64,000 bases of DNA from CAZDET01 sp964504335 (GTDB taxonomy: Bacteria > Bacteroidota > Bacteroidia > Chitinophagales > Saprospiraceae). The notes beneath the pieces are model-generated. The model made no database searches and was not told the origin of the DNA. It worked only from the letters and a program-made list of their open reading frames with translations. Of this stretch, positions 54,354 to 63,884 are shown piece by piece. Numbering within the stretch: the first letter of the stretch is position 1; the number at the start of each line of letters is the position of its first letter. Position numbers and translations under genes: made by a program. Location of the stretch: positions 1 to 64,000 of the forward strand of contig CAZDET010000013.1 in assembly GCA_964504335.1 (NCBI GenBank), read 5' to 3'.

Positions 54354-54665
54354 GCGTTTCGAGTTTATGGTGAATCGAAAAAAGGGAGTGGAATGGATTG
54401 GAGCTGAAAATTACGCGATCTAGAAGAAGGAGTCAAGAGCGGCCCAACAAAAAACGTCTGCCTCGGGAGGAAGCAGACGCGTCAAAACAAAACGAAAAAC
54501 CAACTTTAAACAAATGTCTTTATCTGGATACAAAACTTGACCGATATTTTAATTGTTGCCGCCCGTCCTGTTAAGATTTTCTTAATGGAAGTCCACAATT
54601 CTTTCCGCACAGAATTCCCCCTGGGCCAACGCGGCTAATAAGCACAACCAGATGGTAGAAATCGG
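54354..54665. other. Intergenic region between comF-like gene and degP-like gene
   Basis: It carries the terminator described next and about 190 bases before the protease stop with no gene that I can support. Confidence 0.5.
54448..54480 (-). terminator. Hairpin with T tract downstream of the degP-like gene
   Basis: CGTCTGC (54455-54461) pairs with GCAGACG (54473-54479); read on the minus strand the stem is followed by TTTTTTG. It lies about 190 bases after the protease stop, which leaves a long 3' leader. Confidence 0.6.
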
Positions 54666-55778
54666 TTAAGGCTCGGGGCGCAATTGTACCGGAATACTGA
54701 GTTCCCGATTCTTTCGCAGCACCGTGATGTTAAGCGTTTCCCCGACTTTCGAGCGGCCGATGATTTCGGTCAGATCGGGCACATCATTGATTTTGCGGGC
54801 ATTGACCCGAATGATTACATCTTGCGGCAGCAGGCCTGCAGCCTGCGCGGAGCCGTTTTCCAGGATCTCTTCGATGACGACGCCCTGATTGATCGAGACG
54901 TTTAGCTCGGCGGCCGCTTCGGCGTCGAGGGGATAGATATTGACCCCGAGGAACGCCCGTTGGAAGGCACCGTACTGGATGATGTCATTGGCGATCCGCA
55001 CCACCAGGTTGACGGGAATAGCAAAGCTATAGCCCTGAAAGAGACCGGTTTTAGTAGCGATTGCGGTATTGATTCCGAGGAGTCGCCCGTTTTGGTCGAC
55101 CAGCGCACCACCGCTGTTGCCGGGATTGACGGCCGCATCGGTCTGGATAAAACTTTCGATCGCATCGCGATCTTCCAGCAACTCCAGGCTTCTTCCTTTC
55201 GCACTAATGATCCCCGCTGTGACGGTACTCGTCAGATCGAGGGGGTTTCCTACTGCTAGCACCCATTCGCCAATGCGGGCGCGATCGGAATCAGCCAGGT
55301 CGAGCGTGGGCAGCTCGGAAGCCTCTATTTTCAAAACGGCCAGATCGGTCTTCTGATCTGTACCGACGACCACCGCGGTGAAGCGACGATTATCGAATAA
55401 GGTGACCTCGATTTTGGAGGCCTCTTCGATGACGTGGTTGTTCGTTACGATGTAGCCGTCCTCGGTGTAAATAACCCCTGAGCCGAAGCCTTCCCGTTCG
55501 AATAATTCGTTGTCCTTTTCTCCGAAGAAGAAGCGAAATGGATCATTTTCGCCGCCGCTGGAGGTGGCAGAAATATGCACTACTGCCGGCATGGCCTGCT
55601 CGGCAGCCTCCGTGAAATTGAACCCCGGCACCGGCTCTTGCGGCGGATAATTGACCAGCTGTACCGGTGCAGTGGGTAATACTGGCGGCGGGCTGGAAGC
55701 GGTAGATGGCCCCAGGAAGAACAACGTAAGTGCACTGCCTAGTGCCGCGGCCAGGATAAGCATAAAAAATTGCTTCAT
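54666..55778 (-). CDS. DegP/HtrA-type serine protease with one PDZ domain
   Basis: This 370-residue protein has an N-terminal membrane anchor or signal (4-22) and a trypsin-like domain with His115 (T-N-N-H-V-I), Asp145 (T-D-L-A-V-L-K) and Ser222 (N-P-G-N-S-G-G-A). A single PDZ domain (about 280-370) with G-L-L-P-Q-D-V-I-I-R-V-N follows. It is a likely periplasmic quality-control protease, shorter than DegP (one PDZ), so nearer to DegS in architecture. It stands alone on the minus strand. Confidence 0.93.
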   Translation of the reverse strand: MKQFFMLILAAALGSALTLFFLGPSTASSPPPVLPTAPVQLVNYPPQEPVPGFNFTEAAEQAMPAVVHISATSSGGENDPFRFFFGEKDNELFEREGFGSGVIYTEDGYIVTNNHVIEEASKIEVTLFDNRRFTAVVVGTDQKTDLAVLKIEASELPTLDLADSDRARIGEWVLAVGNPLDLTSTVTAGIISAKGRSLELLEDRDAIESFIQTDAAVNPGNSGGALVDQNGRLLGINTAIATKTGLFQGYSFAIPVNLVVRIANDIIQYGAFQRAFLGVNIYPLDAEAAAELNVSINQGVVIEEILENGSAQAAGLLPQDVIIRVNARKINDVPDLTEIIGRSKVGETLNITVLRKNRELSIPVQLRPEP

Positions 55779-55905
55779 TGCTCGGCTAATTTAGTAGCTT
55801 TCCCTATCATTTGAAGGGACATCTAAAATACATAATATTCTCTACAGCCGAAAGGCATAACTTTTCTTATTACTAGTTCGTTAGTATCCCCCTTGTCAGA
55901 TTCGG

Positions 55906-56490
55906 ATGGAAAATGCTGCCGTGAAAAAAATTGACCTCTTTGCCGAATTAAAACCGGAGACGGAGCAGGAGCGCGCTTTCTTGAACGATCCGTATTTTAC
56001 CGATGGCTGTATGTGGGGCGTCCCCCGTTTTGGCCATCCGGAGGGGGCTGTGTATCGGCACATCCAGGAAGTCCTGCAGAACATCGACCGATACGATATC
56101 CCACCGGAAACTCGTCGGAAGTTGCGCGTCATTGCCTTCGTACACGATGCCTTTAAATACATTGAAGACAAAAGCACCCCCCGCGACTGGTCGAGGCACC
56201 ACGCCATGTACGCCCGCAAATTCCTCGAACGGTACACCGACGATCAGGAATTACTGGACATCACCGAGCTGCACGACGAAGCCTACTACATTTGGCGGAT
56301 CTGGCATTTGTACAAAGAGCCGGAAAAAGCCAAAAAGCGGCTTCACCGGCTGCTCAGCCGCCTCGGCGACAGCCTCCAACTCTACTATCTTTTCTTCAAG
56401 GCCGATACCCTCACGGGGGATAAAAACCTGGCCCCGCTCAAGTGGTTCGAAAGCACGATTGAGGGGGTGCAAATCGTTCCTTTAGGATAG
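55906..56490 (+). CDS. HD-superfamily metal-dependent hydrolase-like protein
   Basis: This 194-residue protein has histidines and aspartates in the HD pattern: H in R-H-I near residue 48, H-D in F-V-H-D-A-F-K-Y, H-H in S-R-H-H-A-M-Y-A-R and H-D in E-L-H-D-E-A-Y-Y. I cannot assign a substrate; nucleotide or phosphate ester hydrolysis is the family role. It stands alone between a protease and the GMC oxidoreductase. Confidence 0.7.
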   Translation: MENAAVKKIDLFAELKPETEQERAFLNDPYFTDGCMWGVPRFGHPEGAVYRHIQEVLQNIDRYDIPPETRRKLRVIAFVHDAFKYIEDKSTPRDWSRHHAMYARKFLERYTDDQELLDITELHDEAYYIWRIWHLYKEPEKAKKRLHRLLSRLGDSLQLYYLFFKADTLTGDKNLAPLKWFESTIEGVQIVPLG

Positions 56491-56622
56491 TATGCAGGCC
56501 CTCATCATTGAGCGGAACCCATTTTAGGCCCTCCCTACATTTCTAATGCCGAAGTACAAATATTCCCCGTTACTTCCTACCTTAAGCGGGCAATTATTTG
56601 GCAATCACAGACAGGACAATAG

Positions 56623-58353
56623 ATGTATTTCAATTCGAGCGGAAAAGATGCCGTTACCTATGATGCCATTGTCGTAGGAACGGGGATCAGCGGCGGCTGG
56701 GCAGCGAAAGAGCTCACCGAAAAAGGACTCAAAACGCTGGTGCTGGAGCGCGGCCGAATGGTTAAGCACGGCGATTATCCCACTGCAAACGACGACCCCT
56801 GGGATGATCCGCTACGTGGCCGGCTCCCGGAAGCCATTCTGGAAAAGCACTACTACAAACAACGCCGAACAGGCTATACCGTCCAAGCACCGCACGCTCA
56901 TTGGTTTGTAAAAGACGACGAGCATCCCTACACCGAAGTAAAGCGCTTCGACTGGATGCGCGGCTACCACGTCGGTGGCCGATCTATTATGTGGGGGCGG
57001 CAAAGTTACCGCTGGAGCGAAATGGATTTTGAGGCCAACGCACGGGAGGGCGTGTCGATCGACTGGCCCATTCGCTACGCCGATATCGCCCCCTGGTACG
57101 ACTATGTGGAACGCTTCGCCGGCATCAGTGGCCAGGCGGAGGGCCTCGCTCAACTCCCCGATGGCCAGTTTTTGGCCCCGATGGATCTCAACTGCTCCGA
57201 ACAGCAACTCCGTGAGCGCGTAGCCGAAAACTTCGGTGGCCGCGTCGTCACAATTGGTCGAACAGCTCACCTCACTACCTACGATCCGGCCATTCACAAG
57301 GGCACGCGGGGTGCCTGTCAGTTTCGGAACCGATGCATGCGGGGCTGCCCCTTTGGCGGCTACTTCAGCAGTCTTTCCTCCACGATCCCCGTCGCAGAGG
57401 CCACCGGCAATATGACCCTCCGCCCCGATAGCGCCGTGCATCGAATTATCTACGATCCGGAAACAAAGCGCGCCAAGGGCGTCGTGGTACGCGATACGGT
57501 AACCGGAGAAGATGTGGAATTCTTCGCCCGCGTCATTTTCCTCTGCGCGTCGGCCCTGGGGTCTACCTTCATCCTGATGAACAGCAAGTCCGATGCGCAT
57601 CCCGATGGCCTGGGCAACAGCAGCGGCCAGCTCGGACGCAATCTGATGGATCACCACTTCCGTGCCGGTGCCGCGGGCATCATGCCCGGACACGAGGATC
57701 GCTACTACAAGGGCCGGCGGCCCAACGGGTTTTACATTCCCCGCTTTCAGAATCTCCCCGGCGACCGCGCCAGTAAACGAGACTACCTGCGGGGCTACGG
57801 CTACCAGGGAGGCGGTAGCCGGCAAAACTGGATGCGCGGCGTGCGCGAGCTGGATGCCAGCCTCGGCGCCGAACTAAAACAGGCCCTCGCCGCTCCCGGC
57901 CCCTGGAGAGTCGGGATGACGGCCTTCGCCGAATGCCTGCCCTACGAGGAAAACCGAATCTACATCAACGAGGAGCAACTCGATATCAACGGGCTACCTA
58001 CCCTGACAATCGACGCCCAGTTTCGCGAAAACGAACAAGCCATGCGCACGGACATGATGAACGACGCCGCCGACATGCTGGAAGCAGCGGGCTGCACCGA
58101 CATCCAAACCTACGACGACGGCTCCTGGCCCGGATTGGGCATCCACGAAATGGGTACCGCCCGCATGGGCCGCAGCGCACGCACCAGCGTGCTCAATGCC
58201 AACAACCAGGTATGGGACTGCCCCAACGTGTACGTGACCGACGGAGCCTGCATGACCTCCGCTGCCTGCCAAAACCCCTCCCTGACGTACATGGCCCTCA
58301 CCGCCCGGGCGGCCGACCACGCAGTGGAATCACTCAAAAAAATGGAACTCTAA
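56623..58353 (+). CDS. GMC-family FAD oxidoreductase
   Basis: This 576-residue flavoprotein has the dinucleotide loop G-T-G-I-S-G-G-W (19-26), C-R-N-R-C-M-R-G-C-P-F-like cysteines in the middle and the late motif H-E-M-G-T-A-R-M-G, as in gluconate/sorbitol-type dehydrogenases. The active-site region is around S-A-A-C-Q-N-P-S. It probably oxidizes a sugar or sugar alcohol with electrons passed to the membrane. The partner encoded next has the small-subunit fold, so the two form a complex. Confidence 0.9.
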   Translation: MYFNSSGKDAVTYDAIVVGTGISGGWAAKELTEKGLKTLVLERGRMVKHGDYPTANDDPWDDPLRGRLPEAILEKHYYKQRRTGYTVQAPHAHWFVKDDEHPYTEVKRFDWMRGYHVGGRSIMWGRQSYRWSEMDFEANAREGVSIDWPIRYADIAPWYDYVERFAGISGQAEGLAQLPDGQFLAPMDLNCSEQQLRERVAENFGGRVVTIGRTAHLTTYDPAIHKGTRGACQFRNRCMRGCPFGGYFSSLSSTIPVAEATGNMTLRPDSAVHRIIYDPETKRAKGVVVRDTVTGEDVEFFARVIFLCASALGSTFILMNSKSDAHPDGLGNSSGQLGRNLMDHHFRAGAAGIMPGHEDRYYKGRRPNGFYIPRFQNLPGDRASKRDYLRGYGYQGGGSRQNWMRGVRELDASLGAELKQALAAPGPWRVGMTAFAECLPYEENRIYINEEQLDINGLPTLTIDAQFRENEQAMRTDMMNDAADMLEAAGCTDIQTYDDGSWPGLGIHEMGTARMGRSARTSVLNANNQVWDCPNVYVTDGACMTSAACQNPSLTYMALTARAADHAVESLKKMEL

Positions 58354-58355
58354 TC

Positions 58356-59015
58356 ATGACGCGCAGAGAAGCACTTCGCTATACTTCCTATCTGACCGGA
58401 TTTGCCATTTCGGCCCCTACCATATCGGCCATCCTGAGCGGTTGCACCGTAGATACCACTCCGGAAGCCGAACCCTACACGCCTGCGTTTCTGACGCCCG
58501 AGCAATTTGCCTTTGTCAGCATCACCGCCGAAACGATTCTCCCAAAAACGGAGGATATGCCCGGAGCCGAAGATGTCGGTGTTCCTGCTTTTATCGATCA
58601 AATGCTGAGTAAGGGCTACAAAGAAAGCCACCAGGAACGCTTCCGCAATGGCTTAGTCGCCTTCATGGCCGAAGCCGCCGCCGCCGGAGAAGAGGCCTTC
58701 AGCGATCGCACCGAAACAGATCGCCTGGCTTTCCTCAACGAAAAAGACCGAACGACCCGGGCGTTGCTCACCCAATGGGCAAATGATCCCGTACTGACCG
58801 ACCTGACCGATGTGGAGGCTCCGAAACAAGGCGAGTCGGAAAAAGAGGTCGACACCCGGTACGACTTTTTCGGGAATTTGAAGGAACTCGTCATCTACGG
58901 CTATTACAGCAGCCAGCCCGTGGGCATGGAGCACCTGGTGTACCTGCCCGTACCCGGCGTGTACGAAGGCTGTATCCCCCTTTCCGAAACCGATGGGAAG
59001 AGTTGGGCACTTTGA
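58356..59015 (+). CDS. Gluconate 2-dehydrogenase subunit 3 family protein
   Basis: This 219-residue small subunit starts with a twin-arginine-like T-R-R-E-A-L-R-Y followed by a hydrophobic stretch and a lipobox-like L-S-G-C (about residues 26-29), so it may be exported as a lipoprotein. The fold belongs to the family of small subunits that accompany GMC oxidoreductases. The long upstream frame (57933) overlaps the GMC gene and is not real; the ATG two bases after the GMC stop is the natural start. Confidence 0.88.
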   Translation: MTRREALRYTSYLTGFAISAPTISAILSGCTVDTTPEAEPYTPAFLTPEQFAFVSITAETILPKTEDMPGAEDVGVPAFIDQMLSKGYKESHQERFRNGLVAFMAEAAAAGEEAFSDRTETDRLAFLNEKDRTTRALLTQWANDPVLTDLTDVEAPKQGESEKEVDTRYDFFGNLKELVIYGYYSSQPVGMEHLVYLPVPGVYEGCIPLSETDGKSWAL

Positions 59016-59039
59016 TGGTAGTACTATTTGACTAACAGA

Positions 59040-60158
59040 CTAATCAGCCTTCATCCAGGCATCCGGATCGCTGGCTGGAGCGTCACCGTTGCCCCGTTCG
59101 TAGCGGGTCCGATTAAACGCCCAGTCGAATTGATCGAGTTCGAGTAACCCTGCTTTTAGCAGATCGATTGAGGCTTGAATGTCTTTTTTGTGCGCCATTT
59201 CAATCGTCTGATGGATATGGCGCAGGGGAATGGAAATGGCCCCTGCGATGGAACCCTTTTTCCCCGACCGCTGCACGCCGGCGGTGTCGGTCCCTCCGGC
59301 AGGGAGTAACTCCGGCTGCCACGGGATGCGGTGTTTATTGGCCAGCTGCTTGAGGTAATTGACCATTCGGTAATCACTGATCACGGTACCGTCCATCACC
59401 TTGATGGCCGTTCCCTTGCCCAGGCTAGTCACCGATTCGTGGGCCTGCGAGCCGGGCACATCGAAGGCAATCGTCACGTCGAGTCCAAACCCGAAATCGG
59501 GATCAATCAGGTGTGCTGCAGAAATCGCTCCACGCAACCCTACTTCCTCCTGCACGGTAAATACGCCGTAGATATCGTAGGGTACTTCGGTATCCTGCAG
59601 CTGCCGCAGGGCTTCGATTAGAATGAATACGGAAACGCGATTATCCAGGGATTTGCTATTGACGCATTCGCCCATCTCGATCAAGCTGCGCTCGCGCGTA
59701 ATCGGGTCGCCAACGGCTACCAGCTCCTGCACTTCCTCCCGGGGCATGCCCAGATCGATGAAGTATTCGTGCAGCGGCACGGTCTTCTGGCGTTCTTCGG
59801 GCTTCATGAGGTGAATGGGTTTGGAGCCCATCACACCAATGAGATCTTCCTTACCGTGCACGATGACGCGCTGGGAAGTCAGTGTTTTCGGGTCGAATCC
59901 ACCCAGTGGCAGGAAGCGCAGAAAGCCGTCGTCGTCGATGTGGCTAACGATGAATCCGATTTCGTCCATATGGGCAGCCACCATGACGCGCTTCCGGTCG
60001 CGGCCCCGTTTAATCGCCAGTACATTTCCCAGGTTGTCAATTTCAATCTCATCGACGAGTGGCCGGACTTCACTCAGGACCAATTCCCGGATGCGCTGCT
60101 CAAATCCGGGGGCTCCGGGCATCTCACAAATTGCTTTCAGTAGCTTAATGTTCTCCAT
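59040..60158 (-). CDS. M42-family metallo-aminopeptidase
   Basis: This 372-residue peptidase has H-M-D-E-I-G-F, L-D-N-R-V-S (metal bridging Asp), Q-E-E-V-G-L-R-G-A (catalytic and metal Glu) and H-I-H-Q-T-I-E, the M42 set of zinc or cobalt ligands. It is probably a cytoplasmic oligomeric aminopeptidase such as FrvX/PepA-like proteins. It is divergent from the flippase gene. Confidence 0.92.
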   Translation of the reverse strand: MENIKLLKAICEMPGAPGFEQRIRELVLSEVRPLVDEIEIDNLGNVLAIKRGRDRKRVMVAAHMDEIGFIVSHIDDDGFLRFLPLGGFDPKTLTSQRVIVHGKEDLIGVMGSKPIHLMKPEERQKTVPLHEYFIDLGMPREEVQELVAVGDPITRERSLIEMGECVNSKSLDNRVSVFILIEALRQLQDTEVPYDIYGVFTVQEEVGLRGAISAAHLIDPDFGFGLDVTIAFDVPGSQAHESVTSLGKGTAIKVMDGTVISDYRMVNYLKQLANKHRIPWQPELLPAGGTDTAGVQRSGKKGSIAGAISIPLRHIHQTIEMAHKKDIQASIDLLKAGLLELDQFDWAFNRTRYERGNGDAPASDPDAWMKAD

Positions 60159-60270
60159 TAGACGAATCTCTTGTTTGGGATGATTTTGGCTTTAGGGAAA
60201 AATTGCACCGAAGGTAAAATTTATTTGTCGATCTCGGAAAAGGTATATTGCGGCGAATTTAGTTCTAGCT

Positions 60271-61809
60271 ATGTCGCTGTTGCGCAAACTGGCGGGAGAG
60301 ACGGCCATTTATGGGGTAAGTAGCATTCTGGGACGCGTGCTGCACTACTTTGCTATTACGCCCTATATCACCCGCGTTTTTCAGACGGATGAGTACGCGC
60401 TCGTGCAGGAACTTTACTTCTATATTGCTTTCCTGCTGGTACTATCTACCCACCGTATGGAAACGACCCTGTTTCGCTTCGGCAGCCGCATGGAACAGGA
60501 AAGCGGATCGTACCGAGCGCCCTTTCTGGTGGCTTCCCTCTCGGTATTTTCGGTAACGGCTCTTGGTTCGCTGGTCCTGTTCGTTTTTGCACCCAGCATA
60601 GCCGAGACCCTTGAGTTTCCGGGGTTGGAGCACCTGGTCCGATTGGTCATCGGTATCACGGCTTTCGATGCTCTGGCGGCCATTCCCTTTGCCCGGCTCC
60701 GACTGGATAACCGACCCATCCGTTTTGCCGCACTTCGCTTGGGCGGCATTATCCTCAACTTACTGCTCATCTTCTTCTTCTTCGAGTTTTGTCCGTTATT
60801 GGCGGAACGGGGCAGCGCTTTCGTACGTGGTTGGTACGATCCAGAGCAATTGGTTACCTACTACCTCCTGGCAAACCTGATTACTAGTGGAATTGTGTTG
60901 CTGGCGCTCAGTCCTTTGTATTTGCCCGGAGAAAAAGAACGATGGGTGATCCGTTGGTCGGAGTGGAGGGAACTCTACTGGCAAATGTGGCAATACGCTT
61001 ATCCATTGATTATCGCCGGCCTTGCCGGAATCGTCAACAGCCTGATCGGAGTGCCACTGCTGCGGTTGTGGGGAAGCGGCACCCCATCGGAGAATTCCGA
61101 CCTGGCAGGTGTATTTGCCGCCGCTACCAAGCTGGCCGTACTGATCAACCTTTTTATCCAGGCCTATAATTATGCTGCGGAGCCGTTCTTCTTCAAGCAA
61201 TCGGTCAAATCAGCGGATCGGAGCATCTACGCCGATGCTACCCGGGCGCTGGCGCTGGTTGGCGCAATCGGCTTTTTGGGCATTCTCTTGTACATCGAAT
61301 TGATTCAGTACTTGCTGGGCAAGGATTTTCGGGAAGGATTGGATGCGCTGCCGTTACTATTGATGGCGAATATTCTACTCGGCCTGTTCTACAACTTTTC
61401 GGTCAGCTATAAACTCACGGATCGCACGCTGCTCGGTGGCATCATTGCGGTGATCGGCATGCTACTAACGCTTGGTTTGAATTGGCTACTCATACCCATG
61501 GAACACGTCACCTACTTCGGGCCGGCCATTGCCATGCTGGTCTGCTATGCCTTTATGGCGCTGGCGAGTTACTGGCTTGGCCGTCGGTTGTATCCGGTGC
61601 CCTATCGCCTGGATAAAATTGGTTGGTACCTGCTGCTGGCGGTGGCCGGCTTTGGTCTCAGCACCTGGCTCGATGGACTCTTTGAATTCTCGCTCTGGCC
61701 AAAAATGCTGTTGAATACCCTGATTATACTTGGCGTTTTCGCCCTGTTGTACCTTTCGGAAAGAACGTGGTTCCGGCAAATCTTATCCCGTAGGCCACCG
61801 GAAGAATAG
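60271..61809 (+). CDS. Polysaccharide flippase-like membrane protein (Wzx/MVF type)
   Basis: This 512-residue protein has about 12-14 hydrophobic helices. The N-terminus L-A-G-E-T-A-I-Y-G-V-S-S-I-L-G-R is the usual start of Wzx-type lipid-linked oligosaccharide flippases. It is not flanked by glycosyltransferases, so the substrate is open. Confidence 0.88.
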   Translation: MSLLRKLAGETAIYGVSSILGRVLHYFAITPYITRVFQTDEYALVQELYFYIAFLLVLSTHRMETTLFRFGSRMEQESGSYRAPFLVASLSVFSVTALGSLVLFVFAPSIAETLEFPGLEHLVRLVIGITAFDALAAIPFARLRLDNRPIRFAALRLGGIILNLLLIFFFFEFCPLLAERGSAFVRGWYDPEQLVTYYLLANLITSGIVLLALSPLYLPGEKERWVIRWSEWRELYWQMWQYAYPLIIAGLAGIVNSLIGVPLLRLWGSGTPSENSDLAGVFAAATKLAVLINLFIQAYNYAAEPFFFKQSVKSADRSIYADATRALALVGAIGFLGILLYIELIQYLLGKDFREGLDALPLLLMANILLGLFYNFSVSYKLTDRTLLGGIIAVIGMLLTLGLNWLLIPMEHVTYFGPAIAMLVCYAFMALASYWLGRRLYPVPYRLDKIGWYLLLAVAGFGLSTWLDGLFEFSLWPKMLLNTLIILGVFALLYLSERTWFRQILSRRPPEE

Positions 61810-61814
61810 TCGGA

Positions 61815-62543
61815 TTATCGATTGTTGCCGGAGTCTTCAATGAAAATATCTTCGTCGATTTCGCCTTTTTTCTTTCCGCGCTTGCGCTGCATTTCCCGGG
61901 TTTTTTCGAGCAGTGCCTGCCGGAGGGCCGGCTCATCGGGCACTTCGTAGGAAACGTCGAAATCATCGAGTACGGCGTCCAGCACGCGATCCTCTCCAAC
62001 TACATACCCGTTGCGGAGCTTGTGCCCGTATAGCCCGCCGATAATACTCCAGTAGCTGGCGGTGAGCCCGCCGCGCAAATCTTTGATCAGGGAGTGCATT
62101 GGAGCGTCCAGCTCGCGCTCGATCATCTTGAACATCACATAACCCTGCGTTTTGCTAAGCTTTTTCAAGGGTTCGCCGAACTCGTCTTTCAGTTCGCGCT
62201 GCAACTGGCGAATATATCGCTTGCCGGCGCGCTTCTTGACGTTTTCCGTCACATACTCCGTTTCGCGAAAAATGCGGATAGCTTCCTTGGCGTAGGGGTA
62301 TACTTTGATGGCGTAGCGCCGGTAGCGCCGGTAGAGGCGTTGTTCTTCCTCGCTCTCGAAGGTGCGCAGCGAGCTGATCGATACATCGTCCAGACTGGCC
62401 AGAATCAGCGTATCGCCACACTCATCGACCATATAGCGGAAGTACTGCCCGTTTACACTGGTATAGCCGATTTCCTGGCCAAAGCCTGTCAGGCACCACA
62501 GGATCAGCAAACCAACAGAGAAGGGAAATCTTAATCGTTTCAT
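61815..62543 (-). CDS. DUF4294 family protein
   Basis: This 242-residue protein has a signal peptide (to about G-F-G-Q, residue 23) and the L-Y-R-R-Y-R-R-Y-A-I-K-V-Y-P-Y-A-K-E-A core of this Bacteroidota family, with a basic/acidic C-terminus. The function is unknown. It is convergent with the flippase gene (5 bases between stops). Confidence 0.85.
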   Translation of the reverse strand: MKRLRFPFSVGLLILWCLTGFGQEIGYTSVNGQYFRYMVDECGDTLILASLDDVSISSLRTFESEEEQRLYRRYRRYAIKVYPYAKEAIRIFRETEYVTENVKKRAGKRYIRQLQRELKDEFGEPLKKLSKTQGYVMFKMIERELDAPMHSLIKDLRGGLTASYWSIIGGLYGHKLRNGYVVGEDRVLDAVLDDFDVSYEVPDEPALRQALLEKTREMQRKRGKKKGEIDEDIFIEDSGNNR

Positions 62544-62676
62544 AGCAGTTCAGTTTCGGGCCCCACGGGTTTCTATAACTAACGAATGCCTGCGCAAATA
62601 GATGGCAGCTTCTCTATTAAAACGGAGGGAAAATTTTGGGCCGGGCTGTTAATGTTGCCCGGACGACCCGCTACTT

Positions 62677-63855
62677 CTAGAGCCGATCGATAAACAACTG
62701 GACCTCCCGCCGGCCCCGCACATCGCTTTCCGGCAACCGGTCGAGCACATCGCGCGCTAATTTCCGGGCCTGCCGATCTTTTCCCACTTTGACCAGGGCG
62801 GTGGCATAGAGTAGCCCGTGCTTCGTTTGAGGGTCGTTTTCGTATGCCATCCGGCTGTAGCGGAGGGCCCGATTCACCGCCTCGGAATCGGTGCCGTAGC
62901 GTTCCAGCAGTTGAGCCGCCAACGTGTAATGCGCCTGAGCATCCTGTGGATCAAGCACCTCTTCGACGTATTGATCGCACAGGTTTAGATAGCTGCTCAA
63001 ATCTCCCGCCCGGCTGAGTAGTGCCAATTGCCCTTCCAGCTGAATGCGACGCAACCGGGGGCGCGGCAACAAGCCCTCGGCCGTTTCGATCGCCTGGTCG
63101 AATAAGAAAGGGCTGTTAAATTCCTCCGCTTTTTCCAGGCTTACAACCAGGGCGGATAGGACCTTTTCTTCGAATCGCTCCGGGCCAACCAGCTCGCGGA
63201 TCGCCTCGTGGTGTTCCGCCAGCAAGCTAAAGGCTTTACTATCGGCGTCGGTAGTCACTTGAAAAATGAGCTCAAGATTCTCCGGTTCTGAAAGTTGAGC
63301 GGCCTGATCCCGAAAATATTCGTTGACAATTTTGCTGTAGGGCTCCTCGGCGCGGATGAGCGACTGCAGGTAGCGATAGACGAACTGTGGGTCGCGCTCC
63401 CCCGCGGCGTATTTTTCGGCATAATCTTCGACTGGATCAAGCGCCCGCAGGATGCTGCGGCCGAGTTGAATCAGACCTTCCGCCTGCTGCGCTCCTTTTA
63501 CCCGACGCTCGAGTGTGCCGTCGGAACGGAAAAAAAACAGCGTGGGAAAAGCTTCTACCGTGTAGCGTTGCCGAAACGTGACCGACTCATCCTTTTCCAT
63601 ATCGAGCTGAACGTTCACGAAGTATTCGTTGAACAATTGGCCGACCTTCGCATCGGGGAAAACACGCGCCGACATCATCTTGCACGGGCCACACCAGGTG
63701 GTGTAGGCATCCAGAAAAATGGGCTTCCCGGTTTTTTCGGCTTCGGCCAGGGCCTCCTCCCAGGTGCCTTCAAAAAACTGAATGCCCGATTGGGCGTAGG
63801 TTTGTAGGCAAATCAGCAATCCGATCAAAAAGGCAACGTGGCGCATAAGCTCCAT
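62677..63855 (-). CDS. Exported thioredoxin-fold protein with helical C-terminal repeats
   Basis: This 392-residue protein has a signal peptide (about 1-22), a thioredoxin-like domain with W-C-G-P-C-K (Cys55/Cys58) and a long alpha-helical C-terminal part of TPR-like character. It is a probable periplasmic thiol-disulfide enzyme. It is followed downstream by DUF4294 and lies 29 bases after the end of the TPR gene at the window edge. Confidence 0.88.
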   Translation of the reverse strand: MELMRHVAFLIGLLICLQTYAQSGIQFFEGTWEEALAEAEKTGKPIFLDAYTTWCGPCKMMSARVFPDAKVGQLFNEYFVNVQLDMEKDESVTFRQRYTVEAFPTLFFFRSDGTLERRVKGAQQAEGLIQLGRSILRALDPVEDYAEKYAAGERDPQFVYRYLQSLIRAEEPYSKIVNEYFRDQAAQLSEPENLELIFQVTTDADSKAFSLLAEHHEAIRELVGPERFEEKVLSALVVSLEKAEEFNSPFLFDQAIETAEGLLPRPRLRRIQLEGQLALLSRAGDLSSYLNLCDQYVEEVLDPQDAQAHYTLAAQLLERYGTDSEAVNRALRYSRMAYENDPQTKHGLLYATALVKVGKDRQARKLARDVLDRLPESDVRGRREVQLFIDRL

Positions 63856-63884
63856 ATATTTTTGGTTCTTCGTCCATTTACAAA

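Noticed and set aside
56812..57825. 337-codon minus-strand frame
   Set aside because: Antisense shadow of the GMC oxidoreductase.
57933..58355. N-terminal extension of the small GMC partner
   Set aside because: Overlaps the GMC gene in another frame; the ATG at 58356 gives a natural export signal.
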